Assembly (NCBI GenBank): GCA_019359395.1
Contig: JAHHHK010000013.1
Coordinates: forward strand, 62,001-126,000
Direction of reading: 5' to 3'
Source: Komarekiella atlantica HA4396-MV6
GTDB lineage: Bacteria; Cyanobacteriota; Cyanobacteriia; Cyanobacteriales; Nostocaceae
DNA length: 64,000 nt
Within the stretch, counting starts at the first letter, position 1. Each line of letters starts with the position of its first letter. The notes below the pieces were generated by a model. That model did not search any database, was not told the DNA's origin, and saw only the letters and a program-made list of their open reading frames with translations. This document shows, piece by piece, positions 37,226 through 45,171 of this stretch. The position numbers and the translations under genes are program-made.

Positions 37226-38458
37226 ATGAAAAGACGCGACTTTCTCATCCAAACTGGAATTTTTTCAGCTTCCGCAATCACAACCGTAGGAAGCCATGCT
37301 TGGGTAGCTAAATCTGCTACTCGCAACAGTAAACAGAAGCGCTTGATTGTCATCTTCCTACGCGGTGCTGTGGATGGCTTAAATGTAGTGGTTCCCTACT
37401 CAGAGACAGCTTATTATCAAGCCCGACCGCAAATTGCCATTCCCCAACCAGGCAAAAACGGGGGAGTCCTAGATTTAGATGGTCGCTTTGGATTGCATCC
37501 AGCGTTATCTCCTTTGATGCCCCTTTGGCAGCAGGGTAGTCTGGCATTTGTTCATGCTTGCGGTTCTCCAGACCCGACTCGCTCTCACTTTGATGCTCAA
37601 CAATATATAGAAAGCGCTACGCCTGGTGACAAACGTACTCAAGATGGTTGGATGAACCGTTTGCTGGGGGTGATTTCCAACAAGACACCCATACAGGCAG
37701 TGAGTGTGGGGCAGACAACACCATTAATCTTTTCTGGTCGGATGGCTGTAGCTAATTTAGCAAGGGGTAAAAATGCTAATAAGCCTCTGTCAATAGATCA
37801 TCCTCAAGTCGGAGCGGCTTTTGACCAACTTTATAGCGGTAATGATGCCCTGAGTCAAACTTATCGGCAAGGAAGGATGGCGCGACAGGCTTTAATGAAT
37901 AGCCTGGATAGCGAAATGGAAATGGCTAATAATGGTGCGCCCTTACCTAACGGGTTTACCAGCGATGCCCAACGATTAGCACAACTGATGGTCAAAGATC
38001 CCAGAATCGAGTTAGGGTTTGTAGCTTTAGGTGGTTGGGATACTCATGTCAATCAAGGTGGCACTCAAGGACAATTAGCCCAGAACTTGGGAAGATTGGG
38101 AGAGGGTTTAGCGGCGCTAGTCCAAGGTTTGGGGTCTGTTTACCAAAATACAGCAATTGTAGTGATGTCCGAGTTTGGTCGCACAGTGCAGCAAAATAAC
38201 AGCGGTGGCACTGACCACGGACATGGCAATGTAATGTGGGTTTTAGGTGGTCAAGTTCGTGGCGGTAAAGTTTACGGAGAATGGCCTGGTCTATCAACAA
38301 CCCAACTTTACCAAAGCAGAGACTTAGCGATCGCTACTGATTTCCGAGATGTAATCTCTGCTGTGCTAGAACGTCATCTGCATCTCAACGAAGCAAAGCT
38401 GAATTTAGTGTTACCAAATTACGCCCCCACTCAGAAAGTTGTATTAATTGTGAAGTGA
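37226..38458 (+). CDS. DUF1501 domain protein with Tat signal
   Basis: 410 aa. The start MKRRDFLIQTGIFSASAITT is a twin-arginine export signal. The body matches the sulfatase/alkaline-phosphatase-like DUF1501 family: FLRGAVDGLNVVVPY, RSHFDAQQYIESATPG, GGWDTHVNQGG, MSEFGRTVQQN and TDHGHGNVMWVLGG, with likely metal-binding His/Asp. It is operonic with the DUF1800 gene. Substrate unknown. Confidence 0.92.
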   Translation: MKRRDFLIQTGIFSASAITTVGSHAWVAKSATRNSKQKRLIVIFLRGAVDGLNVVVPYSETAYYQARPQIAIPQPGKNGGVLDLDGRFGLHPALSPLMPLWQQGSLAFVHACGSPDPTRSHFDAQQYIESATPGDKRTQDGWMNRLLGVISNKTPIQAVSVGQTTPLIFSGRMAVANLARGKNANKPLSIDHPQVGAAFDQLYSGNDALSQTYRQGRMARQALMNSLDSEMEMANNGAPLPNGFTSDAQRLAQLMVKDPRIELGFVALGGWDTHVNQGGTQGQLAQNLGRLGEGLAALVQGLGSVYQNTAIVVMSEFGRTVQQNNSGGTDHGHGNVMWVLGGQVRGGKVYGEWPGLSTTQLYQSRDLAIATDFRDVISAVLERHLHLNEAKLNLVLPNYAPTQKVVLIVK

Positions 38459-38582
38459 GCAATCACTCTATAAACCCTAAAAATTAGCTGAAAGAGCAGT
38501 AAGTCAAGGGTTTTTGCTCCAATCTTTACATATGTTAACATTGTATACTTGGCTTGAGCATGTATGTTTTAGTATTACCCTT

Positions 38583-39899
38583 ATGAAGACTGTTCTCAAA
38601 TCGAATCAAGAGCAAGTCACTCGGTTGTTTTCTCACCTCGAATTTGATGGAAATAAGCTAAATCATCAACCGGGTAGTGTATTAGGGAGTACTGCGCTGA
38701 TTGCTGGAACCACGGTTGGGGCTGGTATTCTCGCCCTACCTGCGGTTACTCTGCCATCTGGAATTTTGCCATCCACAGCCCTGCTGATTGCTGTTTGGCT
38801 CTACGCTTTAGTCTCAGGTTTGTTAATTGCAGAAGTGACCTTGAATGCAATGCATTTAGAGGGGCGGCAGAGTGTAGGTTTGTTAGCAATTGTTCAGAAG
38901 ACCCTTGGTAAGCTGGGAGCGCGAATTGCTGGCGGCGCTTATCTATTTATGCACTATGCTCTACTGGTAGCATATATCACCCAAGGTGGAGAAATTTTAG
39001 TATCTGCGGTTGCAAAAGTCTGGGGTGTGCAGAACGTTTTGCCTATGTGGGTGGGGACAACGACTTTCACTCTCCTATTTGGCGGCATTATGTATCTTGG
39101 GCGAGAAAAGTTTATTGAGAAATTAAACAGCGCCTTTGTGGGGATTGTGATTGTTTCATTCTTGGGACTATTACTGCTGGGAGGAGGGCAAGTTAAAAGT
39201 GCCCAATTTTTATTTCAGAACTGGAGTGCCCTTGGTAGCGCTGTTTCAGTCATGTGTGTCGCCCTGTTTTACCATAACGTTGTGCCTGTCGTTGTTACCC
39301 AATTAGAAGGAGATGTCCACAAGATTCGTAATTCCATCGTCATTGGTTCTGCAATTCCTTTAATCATGTTCTTAGCGTGGAATGCTGTGATTTTGGGAAG
39401 TGTCAGTTCCGATGTACTACAAGGTATTTCTGATGGCAGAACCGTTTTTGATCCACTGCAAATTTTGCGAGCTGGTGGTGCAGGGGAATGGTTAGGAGTG
39501 CTAGTATCGATTTTCTCAGAGTTTGCGATCGTTACATCATTTATTGGATTTGTGTACGGGTTGCTAGATTTCTTCAAAGATATTTCTCTAATTACCCAAG
39601 GTGAATCTTCTAGTCGCTTACCTCTGTATTCGTTGGTTCTTTTCCCTCCTATGAGTCTTGGGACGCTTAATCCTAGCATCTTCTTTGCTGCCCTAGACTA
39701 CACTGGAACATTCAGTGTTTCAGTTTTAGGCGGGATTATTCCGGCGTTGATGAGTTGGAAGCAACGTCAAGAGCAGGAAAACTTAAATAGTGTGAATCAA
39801 CCACTTGTTCCTGGTGGTAAGGTAACACTCACCGTGATGATTGGAGTTGCATTAGCCTTAATAGTGAAACAAATTTTCTTAATCTACTATGGAATGTAA
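38583..39899 (+). CDS. Aromatic amino-acid permease (HAAAP/TyrP-like)
   Basis: 438 aa from ATG 38583, with about eleven transmembrane helices. The first helix carries the family signature STALIAGTTVGAGILALPAV; another conserved stretch is LFYHNVVPVVVTQLEGD. It is probably a proton-coupled importer of Tyr or Trp in the plasma membrane. A TTG-initiated upstream extension of 23 residues is less likely. Confidence 0.88.
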   Translation: MKTVLKSNQEQVTRLFSHLEFDGNKLNHQPGSVLGSTALIAGTTVGAGILALPAVTLPSGILPSTALLIAVWLYALVSGLLIAEVTLNAMHLEGRQSVGLLAIVQKTLGKLGARIAGGAYLFMHYALLVAYITQGGEILVSAVAKVWGVQNVLPMWVGTTTFTLLFGGIMYLGREKFIEKLNSAFVGIVIVSFLGLLLLGGGQVKSAQFLFQNWSALGSAVSVMCVALFYHNVVPVVVTQLEGDVHKIRNSIVIGSAIPLIMFLAWNAVILGSVSSDVLQGISDGRTVFDPLQILRAGGAGEWLGVLVSIFSEFAIVTSFIGFVYGLLDFFKDISLITQGESSSRLPLYSLVLFPPMSLGTLNPSIFFAALDYTGTFSVSVLGGIIPALMSWKQRQEQENLNSVNQPLVPGGKVTLTVMIGVALALIVKQIFLIYYGM

Positions 39900-40378
39900 A
39901 ACTATCAAACAACTTGGTAATGATACCTGACGACGAGTAAACTTCAAAAGACTGGCATCATAAATAGTTCTCGCTAATTCAAAATTAGCAAACATCTGCG
40001 CCTTCAACCAGATCGTATTGGTATTCAACTAACTGAATATCTAGACATGATTTAAGTCTCTAGAGGTTTTTAAGTAGATATTTTTGTTGATTTTTTATAC
40101 AGGCTTCAATATAGTATGTAATCGAGCAAACTCAATGTTTGTACAGGGTTTACTATTATATGTAATAACATAGATATTTTAAGTAACGATGCTCAAAGCC
40201 CTCAAAACCGAAGCAATAAACTCTAAATACTAAATAGTAAAAGTGTCTATAAGGTTGGATCTCAGAGTTCGAGAAAGGAGACTGAGTTTTCTTGATATTT
40301 AACAGCTATATCTTTCGATAGAAGGAAAATAATATTGTAATTAATAGGCTAGATATAAAGTCTTTGTAGAATAAATTT
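39900..40378. other. Intergenic region before the GlsB-like gene
   Basis: 479 AT-rich bases. The promoter of the small membrane-protein gene must lie here. No RNA gene or strong hairpin was seen. Confidence 0.4.
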
Positions 40379-40651
40379 ATGAACATTATTGCTTGGATAA
40401 TTCTGGGTTTGATTGCTGGAGCCATAGCTAAAGCTATTTACCCTGGTCGTCAGGGAGGCGGAATTCTTACAACCATGATTTTAGGTATTATCGGTGCGTT
40501 AATAGGAGGTACTATAGTTACTCTCTTAGAAACAGGAAGATTGCAACTCACCGCAGCGGCTCTCAGTATCCCTGGTGTAATTGTTGCAATTATTGGTGCA
40601 ATAATTGCTATTTTTCTATGGAATTTGTTGGCTGGGCGTGCTAGTTATTAG
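40379..40651 (+). CDS. GlsB/YeaQ/YmgE family stress membrane protein
   Basis: 90 aa, three hydrophobic segments, glycine-rich helices with GLIAGAIAKAIYPGRQGGG and TMILGIIGALIGG, the hallmark of the transglycosylase-associated (YeaQ/GlsB) family. It is induced by osmotic or general stress in other bacteria. Single gene. Confidence 0.9.
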   Translation: MNIIAWIILGLIAGAIAKAIYPGRQGGGILTTMILGIIGALIGGTIVTLLETGRLQLTAAALSIPGVIVAIIGAIIAIFLWNLLAGRASY

Positions 40652-41230
40652 TTGAATCGTAAGATAGATCATGGTTAAAGCCGAGTTATTATTCACTACA
40701 CCTTTTCAAAGTTCAATCCAATAAAAAAACTCCACTTAATAAAAATATAGTGGAGTAACTAATTTTAGCTTATCATTCCTTAATTATCAGTACAATTGTT
40801 ATTTTAATTGCAAACTAGTCTAGAGCTTTAGCTAATTTATATATATTTTTAGCAGTAGCCTTGATTCTTTTTTCAGTGCTCATATTTGGTATTTACATCT
40901 TGTAGTTTGTCAAACTATTACTTAATTATACATATAGTACTTTATTGTATTGTTTTTGACTTTTGTAAGTAGATAAATTAAATTTTATAACTTAGAGTAA
41001 CTTAAGTATAAATGTGGAATATGAAAGTATTCTCATACCAAGTTACTGTTGCTTATCATTCTGAGCTACACAAACCCTACACTACATTTTGCTAAGGATG
41101 ACATAAATAGTTTAGGATTAGCTCTTAGATAAAAGTATATAGATGCGATATCTCATCTCTGTACAGTTGATTTATCTTAACTATATTTATCTAAATCTCA
41201 GCGAATTCTAAATATAAGGAAAGTATAGGA
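40652..41230. other. AT-rich intergenic region
   Basis: 579 AT-rich bases. A hairpin (actccact / agtggagt, about 40730-40758) about 80 bases after the GlsB-like gene probably ends its transcript. Nothing else was recognised. Confidence 0.45.
40728..40759 (+). terminator. Hairpin downstream of the GlsB-like gene
   Basis: The arms aactccact and agtggagt form an 8-bp stem with an AT-rich loop, preceded by an A run. Likely a terminator, though the trailing T run is weak. Confidence 0.5.
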
Positions 41231-42109
41231 GTGGTAAAAAAACGTAATAAAAATGTGTGGAAGAGTGAGATAAATGACATCATTCGCGGTGCTTGTGGAG
41301 GCTTTCTATTTGGTATCCCGCTGCTGTATACAATGGAAGTCTGGTGGATTGGGACACAGGCAAAACCACAATTAATGATGATGGCGATCGCATTGACCTT
41401 TAGTGTAGTTTTATTACTCAACCAGACAGAAGGCTTTCGTAAACGCAGACATAACTGGCGACCTTATCAAGCAGTAATAGACACTGTAGAAGCAATGGCG
41501 ATCGGACTAGCTTGCTCTGCCTTTGTACTGCTGCTGTTGCGAGAATTGACATTTGAAACTTCTGTCAGGGGAATCGTAGGCAAAATTATCTTTGAAAGTG
41601 TACCTTTCACTCTCGGTGTGGCATTAGCAAACCAATTTTTGGGAAATATTGGTAGCAGAAATGGAGAAGAACAAACAACCCGTAAGGGAAACAGTTCTAC
41701 AAAAGATGAGTTACACGCCACCTTCGCTGATGTGGGTGCAACCCTAATTGGTGCAACCGTAATTGCATCTAGCATTGCTCCAACAGATGAAGTTCCCATG
41801 CTAGCAGCCGCAGCATCGCCACCTTGGCAATTGGTAATGATCGCCACATCTCTGCTAATTTCTTATGGCATTGTATTTCAGGCAGGCTTTTCAGACCAGC
41901 AAAAGCGGATGCAGCAACAAGGAGTTTTCCAACGACCATCAAGTGAAACCATCATGTCCTACTTAGTTTCTTTGCTAGTAGCCGCTTTTATGCTGTGGTT
42001 CTTTCAAAAGTTGACTTTTAGCGACCCCTGGACAATGTGGTTAGATCACACCTTAGTGTTGGGATTACCTGCAACTATTGGCGGTGCAGCAGGAAGGTTA
42101 GCGATATGA
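41231..42109 (+). CDS. TIGR02587-type integral membrane protein
   Basis: 292 aa starting with GTG. About eight transmembrane helices; the N-terminal IIRGACGGFLFGIPLLYTME and VWWIGTQ resemble the TIGR02587 family, which is found next to TIGR02588 genes in cyanobacteria and proteobacteria. That partner follows here with a four-base overlap. Function unknown. Confidence 0.82.
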   Translation: MVKKRNKNVWKSEINDIIRGACGGFLFGIPLLYTMEVWWIGTQAKPQLMMMAIALTFSVVLLLNQTEGFRKRRHNWRPYQAVIDTVEAMAIGLACSAFVLLLLRELTFETSVRGIVGKIIFESVPFTLGVALANQFLGNIGSRNGEEQTTRKGNSSTKDELHATFADVGATLIGATVIASSIAPTDEVPMLAAAASPPWQLVMIATSLLISYGIVFQAGFSDQQKRMQQQGVFQRPSSETIMSYLVSLLVAAFMLWFFQKLTFSDPWTMWLDHTLVLGLPATIGGAAGRLAI

Positions 42110-42507
42110 CTAAAACCGAACAGCAAAAACCAGAGCGTTCAGTTGCCGAATGGATGACATTCAGTGCTGCCTCATTCATCCTCGCAGTAATTGTTAGCTT
42201 GGTAGGCTACACTTGGTTGAACGACAAGAATCAACCACCGATACTTTCTGTTACTAACAAAAAAACTATTCGGGAAATTGACGGGCAATTTTATGTTCCT
42301 TTTGAGGTCGTTAATACTGGAGGAGACACAGCTGAATCAGTTCAGATTATGGCTGAGTTACAGATTAACGGTAAAGTTGCAGAATCAGGAGAGCAACAGA
42401 TTGATTTTTTATCTAGTGGGGAAATGGAGGAAGGCGCATTTGTATTTAGTCAGAATCCTCGCCAAGGTCAATTAACTATACGTGTTGCTAGCTACAAATT
42501 GCCTTAA
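42106..42507 (+). CDS. TIGR02588-type membrane-anchored protein
   Basis: 133 aa from ATG 42106, which overlaps the upstream stop (ATGA). One N-terminal transmembrane helix (WMTFSAASFILAVIVSLVGY) and an extracytoplasmic beta-rich domain (FYVPFEVVNTGGDTAESVQI). The overlap and co-occurrence imply it works with the TIGR02587 protein. A longer frame starting at 42037 lies inside the upstream gene and is not credible. Confidence 0.82.
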   Translation: MTKTEQQKPERSVAEWMTFSAASFILAVIVSLVGYTWLNDKNQPPILSVTNKKTIREIDGQFYVPFEVVNTGGDTAESVQIMAELQINGKVAESGEQQIDFLSSGEMEEGAFVFSQNPRQGQLTIRVASYKLP

Positions 42508-42537
42508 TTAGAATTTGGAATCGCAGATCAAATAGAC

Positions 42538-42569
42538 AATGGGTAATGAATTTTACTCCATTACCCATT
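42538..42569. terminator. Bidirectional hairpin between converging genes
   Basis: A perfect 11-bp inverted repeat (aatgggtaatg / cattacccatt) with a 10-base loop lies between the TIGR02588 gene and the ChaB gene. A second hairpin with the same aatgggtaa arm lies at 44255-44290. Serves well as a two-way terminator. Confidence 0.6.
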
Positions 42570-42626
42570 AAGAATTACCAATTACCAACAACACCCAAAA
42601 ATATATAATTGCTAACGTTCAATAGT

Positions 42627-43394
42627 TTAGACGTTGGCCTTAGCTTTTGACCAAACACCGTTCTCATCTTCATCAAATTGCTGGTGAACTGCCTCCCAAG
42701 CAGCGTTTTCAGCTGTAAACTCATCATTTTTCTCATTGAAGACAGCGTTATAGCGCTCAATGAATGTGCGCTGAGCTTCATCAGAAAGATGAGAACGAAC
42801 TTCAGGAGACAAATCTTCTGGACTGTTGCATGTACCAGCACAGGGACGAGCCAAAGTTTTCTCAATTGTGTGAATTTCTTCACCACCAGCACTTTCCAAC
42901 AGTAATTGAAATTCTCCGGCGCGATCGCTCGGAACTTCTGCCATCAACAAGAATTCACCAGCTTGTAAACGGGTTTGGTAAATTGCGGCTTTATCTTCTG
43001 GCATACCCAAAGTAGTCAGAACTGATACTAAACCTGCACCAGCGCTACCTGCGATCGCTCCACTTGCAGCTCCTAGCAGCACCGCACTAATAGGGCCTGC
43101 TGCCACTATTGAACCAACAAATGGAATAAATAGTACACCCACCCCTGTAAGTAAGCTGAGGAAAGAGCCAAATAAGGAACCAAATATAGCTCCTGTTCTC
43201 AAACCTCCCAGAATTACATCTTTTTTAGTAATAAAACCAGAGATACGAGTTTCAGACTGGAAGTTTCTGCCCATAACCGAAATATGATCTCTCGGCACAC
43301 CCCTGTCTAATAAACGTCGAATCACATCATCGATTTGCTTTTGTTCTTTAAAAGCAGCAGAAATAGTACGTTCTGCTTTATACGTATCTGGCAC
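42627..43394 (-). CDS. ChaB-domain protein with glycine-rich membrane-like segment
   Basis: 255 aa from GTG 43394, chosen because AAGGAG stands 8 bases upstream; a longer frame from 43493 would lack a ribosome-binding site. Residues about 10-55 form an alpha/beta unit ([20 protein letters not shown]), then a hydrophobic Gly/Ala-rich region (about 70-135), and a C-terminal ChaB domain ([20 protein letters not shown] through [14 protein letters not shown]). ChaB domains are linked to cation transport or stress regulation; the exact role is unclear. The next upstream gene is Dps. Confidence 0.8.
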   Translation of the reverse strand: MPDTYKAERTISAAFKEQKQIDDVIRRLLDRGVPRDHISVMGRNFQSETRISGFITKKDVILGGLRTGAIFGSLFGSFLSLLTGVGVLFIPFVGSIVAAGPISAVLLGAASGAIAGSAGAGLVSVLTTLGMPEDKAAIYQTRLQAGEFLLMAEVPSDRAGEFQLLLESAGGEEIHTIEKTLARPCAGTCNSPEDLSPEVRSHLSDEAQRTFIERYNAVFNEKNDEFTAENAAWEAVHQQFDEDENGVWSKAKANV

Positions 43395-43561
43395 TTGAAA
43401 ACTCCTTGTATTATGTGATTTTTGCAAAGACAAACTAGATGGACAGATGCGCGTAAATTCTTCCCTTAACACCAGTGTTGAGGAAAGAAACAATCTTCCC
43501 TCAACTGGCTACACAGCACCCTTTACTTAGACATTATATTTTTGCCTGTATCTATTAATAG

Positions 43562-44101
43562 CTACACACCTACAGGGGTTTTAGTCTGTGTTGCAGGCTG
43601 TGTACCATCTCCTTCCAATGCCTGTCCTTCAATAAATGAACGCAGCATCCAAGCCATCTCCTCATGTTCTTCCATCAGTCCAGTCAGAAAGTCAGCAGTT
43701 CCCTGATCGTGGAACTGTTCACCAGACTGATCCACATGCTCTCTTAAGTTGCGAATAACCTGCTCGTGATCCTCTACTAGATTAGATACCATCCCCGTTG
43801 CTGTGGGCACATTACCAGCATGTTCCTTGAGGGTAGTAATCTTGAGAAATCCCTCCATTGAGCCAACTGGATAACCGCCCAAAGCCCGAGTCCGCTCTGC
43901 TAGAGCATCAATATTGAGGGTCAGCTTTTCGTAGTGTTCTTCCCAAAGCTGGTGCAAAGAGCGGAACTGAGGCCCAACGACATCCCAATGGTACTTTTTG
44001 GTTTTCACCAACAATAGATAGGCATCTGCCAAATCTTGATTCAACAGATTAATTACACCTTGACGCTGTTCTTCTGTTAAACCAATGTTTATCGCACGCA
44101 T
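43562..44101 (-). CDS. Dps-family ferritin-like protein
   Basis: 179 aa. The Dps/ferritin four-helix bundle is clear: LLVKTKKYHWDVVGPQFRSL then HQLWEEHYEKLTLNIDALAE, carrying the ferroxidase His and Asp/Glu residues. It stores iron and protects DNA against peroxide and desiccation. The C-terminal tail TQTKTPVGV is extra. Cyanobacteria carry several Dps paralogues; this is one of the DpsA-like forms. Confidence 0.93.
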   Translation of the reverse strand: MRAINIGLTEEQRQGVINLLNQDLADAYLLLVKTKKYHWDVVGPQFRSLHQLWEEHYEKLTLNIDALAERTRALGGYPVGSMEGFLKITTLKEHAGNVPTATGMVSNLVEDHEQVIRNLREHVDQSGEQFHDQGTADFLTGLMEEHEEMAWMLRSFIEGQALEGDGTQPATQTKTPVGV

Positions 44102-44254
44102 TATTTTCCATCCCTAAGCGAACTTATTTACTAAGTTCTCAAATTCGAGACAGAATACACATCAACCCAAGGAAAGATTGTTAATTTAAATTAAGTCACA
44201 AAATTATAATTATGCCTATGCCTTAAGAAGGTGCAAGCTTAGCATTACTAATTA

Positions 44255-44290
44255 ATAATGGGTAACTGCTTCTACGCAATTACCCATTAT
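44255..44290 (-). terminator. Hairpin downstream of the secreted small protein gene
   Basis: A perfect 11-bp stem (ataatgggtaa / ttacccattat) with a 14-base loop lies just past the stop of the minus-strand gene at 44321. Its arms share the aatgggtaa core of the hairpin at 42538. Confidence 0.55.
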
Positions 44291-44320
44291 CACTGACATA
44301 TTATCAATGTATTTGTTTTG

Positions 44321-44677
44321 TTACTTACCTGTAACTTTTTCCAAAAAATTCTTTACGTTTTCTTCCACTGAGGTTGAACTCTGCGAATTACTGGGACGCT
44401 TCATCTTTTCAATATCAGCAGCTCCTTGAACCTCATTGAGTCCTTCGTTTGACTTCTTTTGAACTTCTTTCAGTCCAGGTGGTGGTGATTTTGCTACTTC
44501 GTCGGTTTCGCGCTGAGTTCCAAGTAGTTGTGTAGTAGCTTCGGTAGGGTCACTTTGATAGCTATCAATCGCAAAAGCAGGAAAAGCACTAGATAAAAGT
44601 AGTAAGGCGCAGGTAAAAGCCACAACTAGAAAGCGTACTGGATGTAAGATAGATAGAACAGAAGCAATAATCTTCAT
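44321..44677 (-). CDS. Secreted small hydrophilic protein
   Basis: 118 aa, not assigned to a family with confidence. A strong signal peptide (about 1-36, ending AFPAFAIDSYQ) is followed by a charged, low-complexity region rich in Lys/Glu/Gln/Ser. It resembles small periplasmic or lumenal cyanobacterial proteins induced by stress. It lies upstream of Dps on the same strand, separated by a hairpin. Confidence 0.7.
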   Translation of the reverse strand: MKIIASVLSILHPVRFLVVAFTCALLLLSSAFPAFAIDSYQSDPTEATTQLLGTQRETDEVAKSPPPGLKEVQKKSNEGLNEVQGAADIEKMKRPSNSQSSTSVEENVKNFLEKVTGK

Positions 44678-45171
44678 TTGGAATCCTCGATAACAGCTTT
44701 AACAACGCAGAACTTTTACTTGGAGAAGGAAACTCACGCCTTCACTTAGTCGATTTGACCAGTCGAATTCACAGATGTGCTTCCATCTTAAAGTTCTTGT
44801 TCACCGAACTTTACGAAAGAAATTGTCTTTGTATTCTGCATCCATTCATGAATGGGTATTGAGTAAATACTCTACCCACTATTTGATGAATACATTGCGT
44901 TGACCAGATTCTTCATTTATGGTTCGCCTATATATTTCTACTTTGAAGGCATTAATGCTTGAATCGGTCTGTGGAATGAAGTTGCTGCTATTTATATTTA
45001 CAACAAAATCATTCCCTAGGTAGATCAACTTAACATAATTTTAGCAAGCCAAGGGCTCCAGATTTATATCTAGTTCTATAGCTGACTGATTTATTGCAAT
45101 AAATTAATTGGTAGGCAGAGTAACTTAACACAGGCTACAATACCTGGGGTCAGTACATCTAGATAAAATTA
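44678..45171. other. Intergenic region between divergent genes
   Basis: 494 bases between the divergent small secreted gene and the large repeat protein. It must hold both promoters. No obvious RNA or operator was identified. Confidence 0.4.
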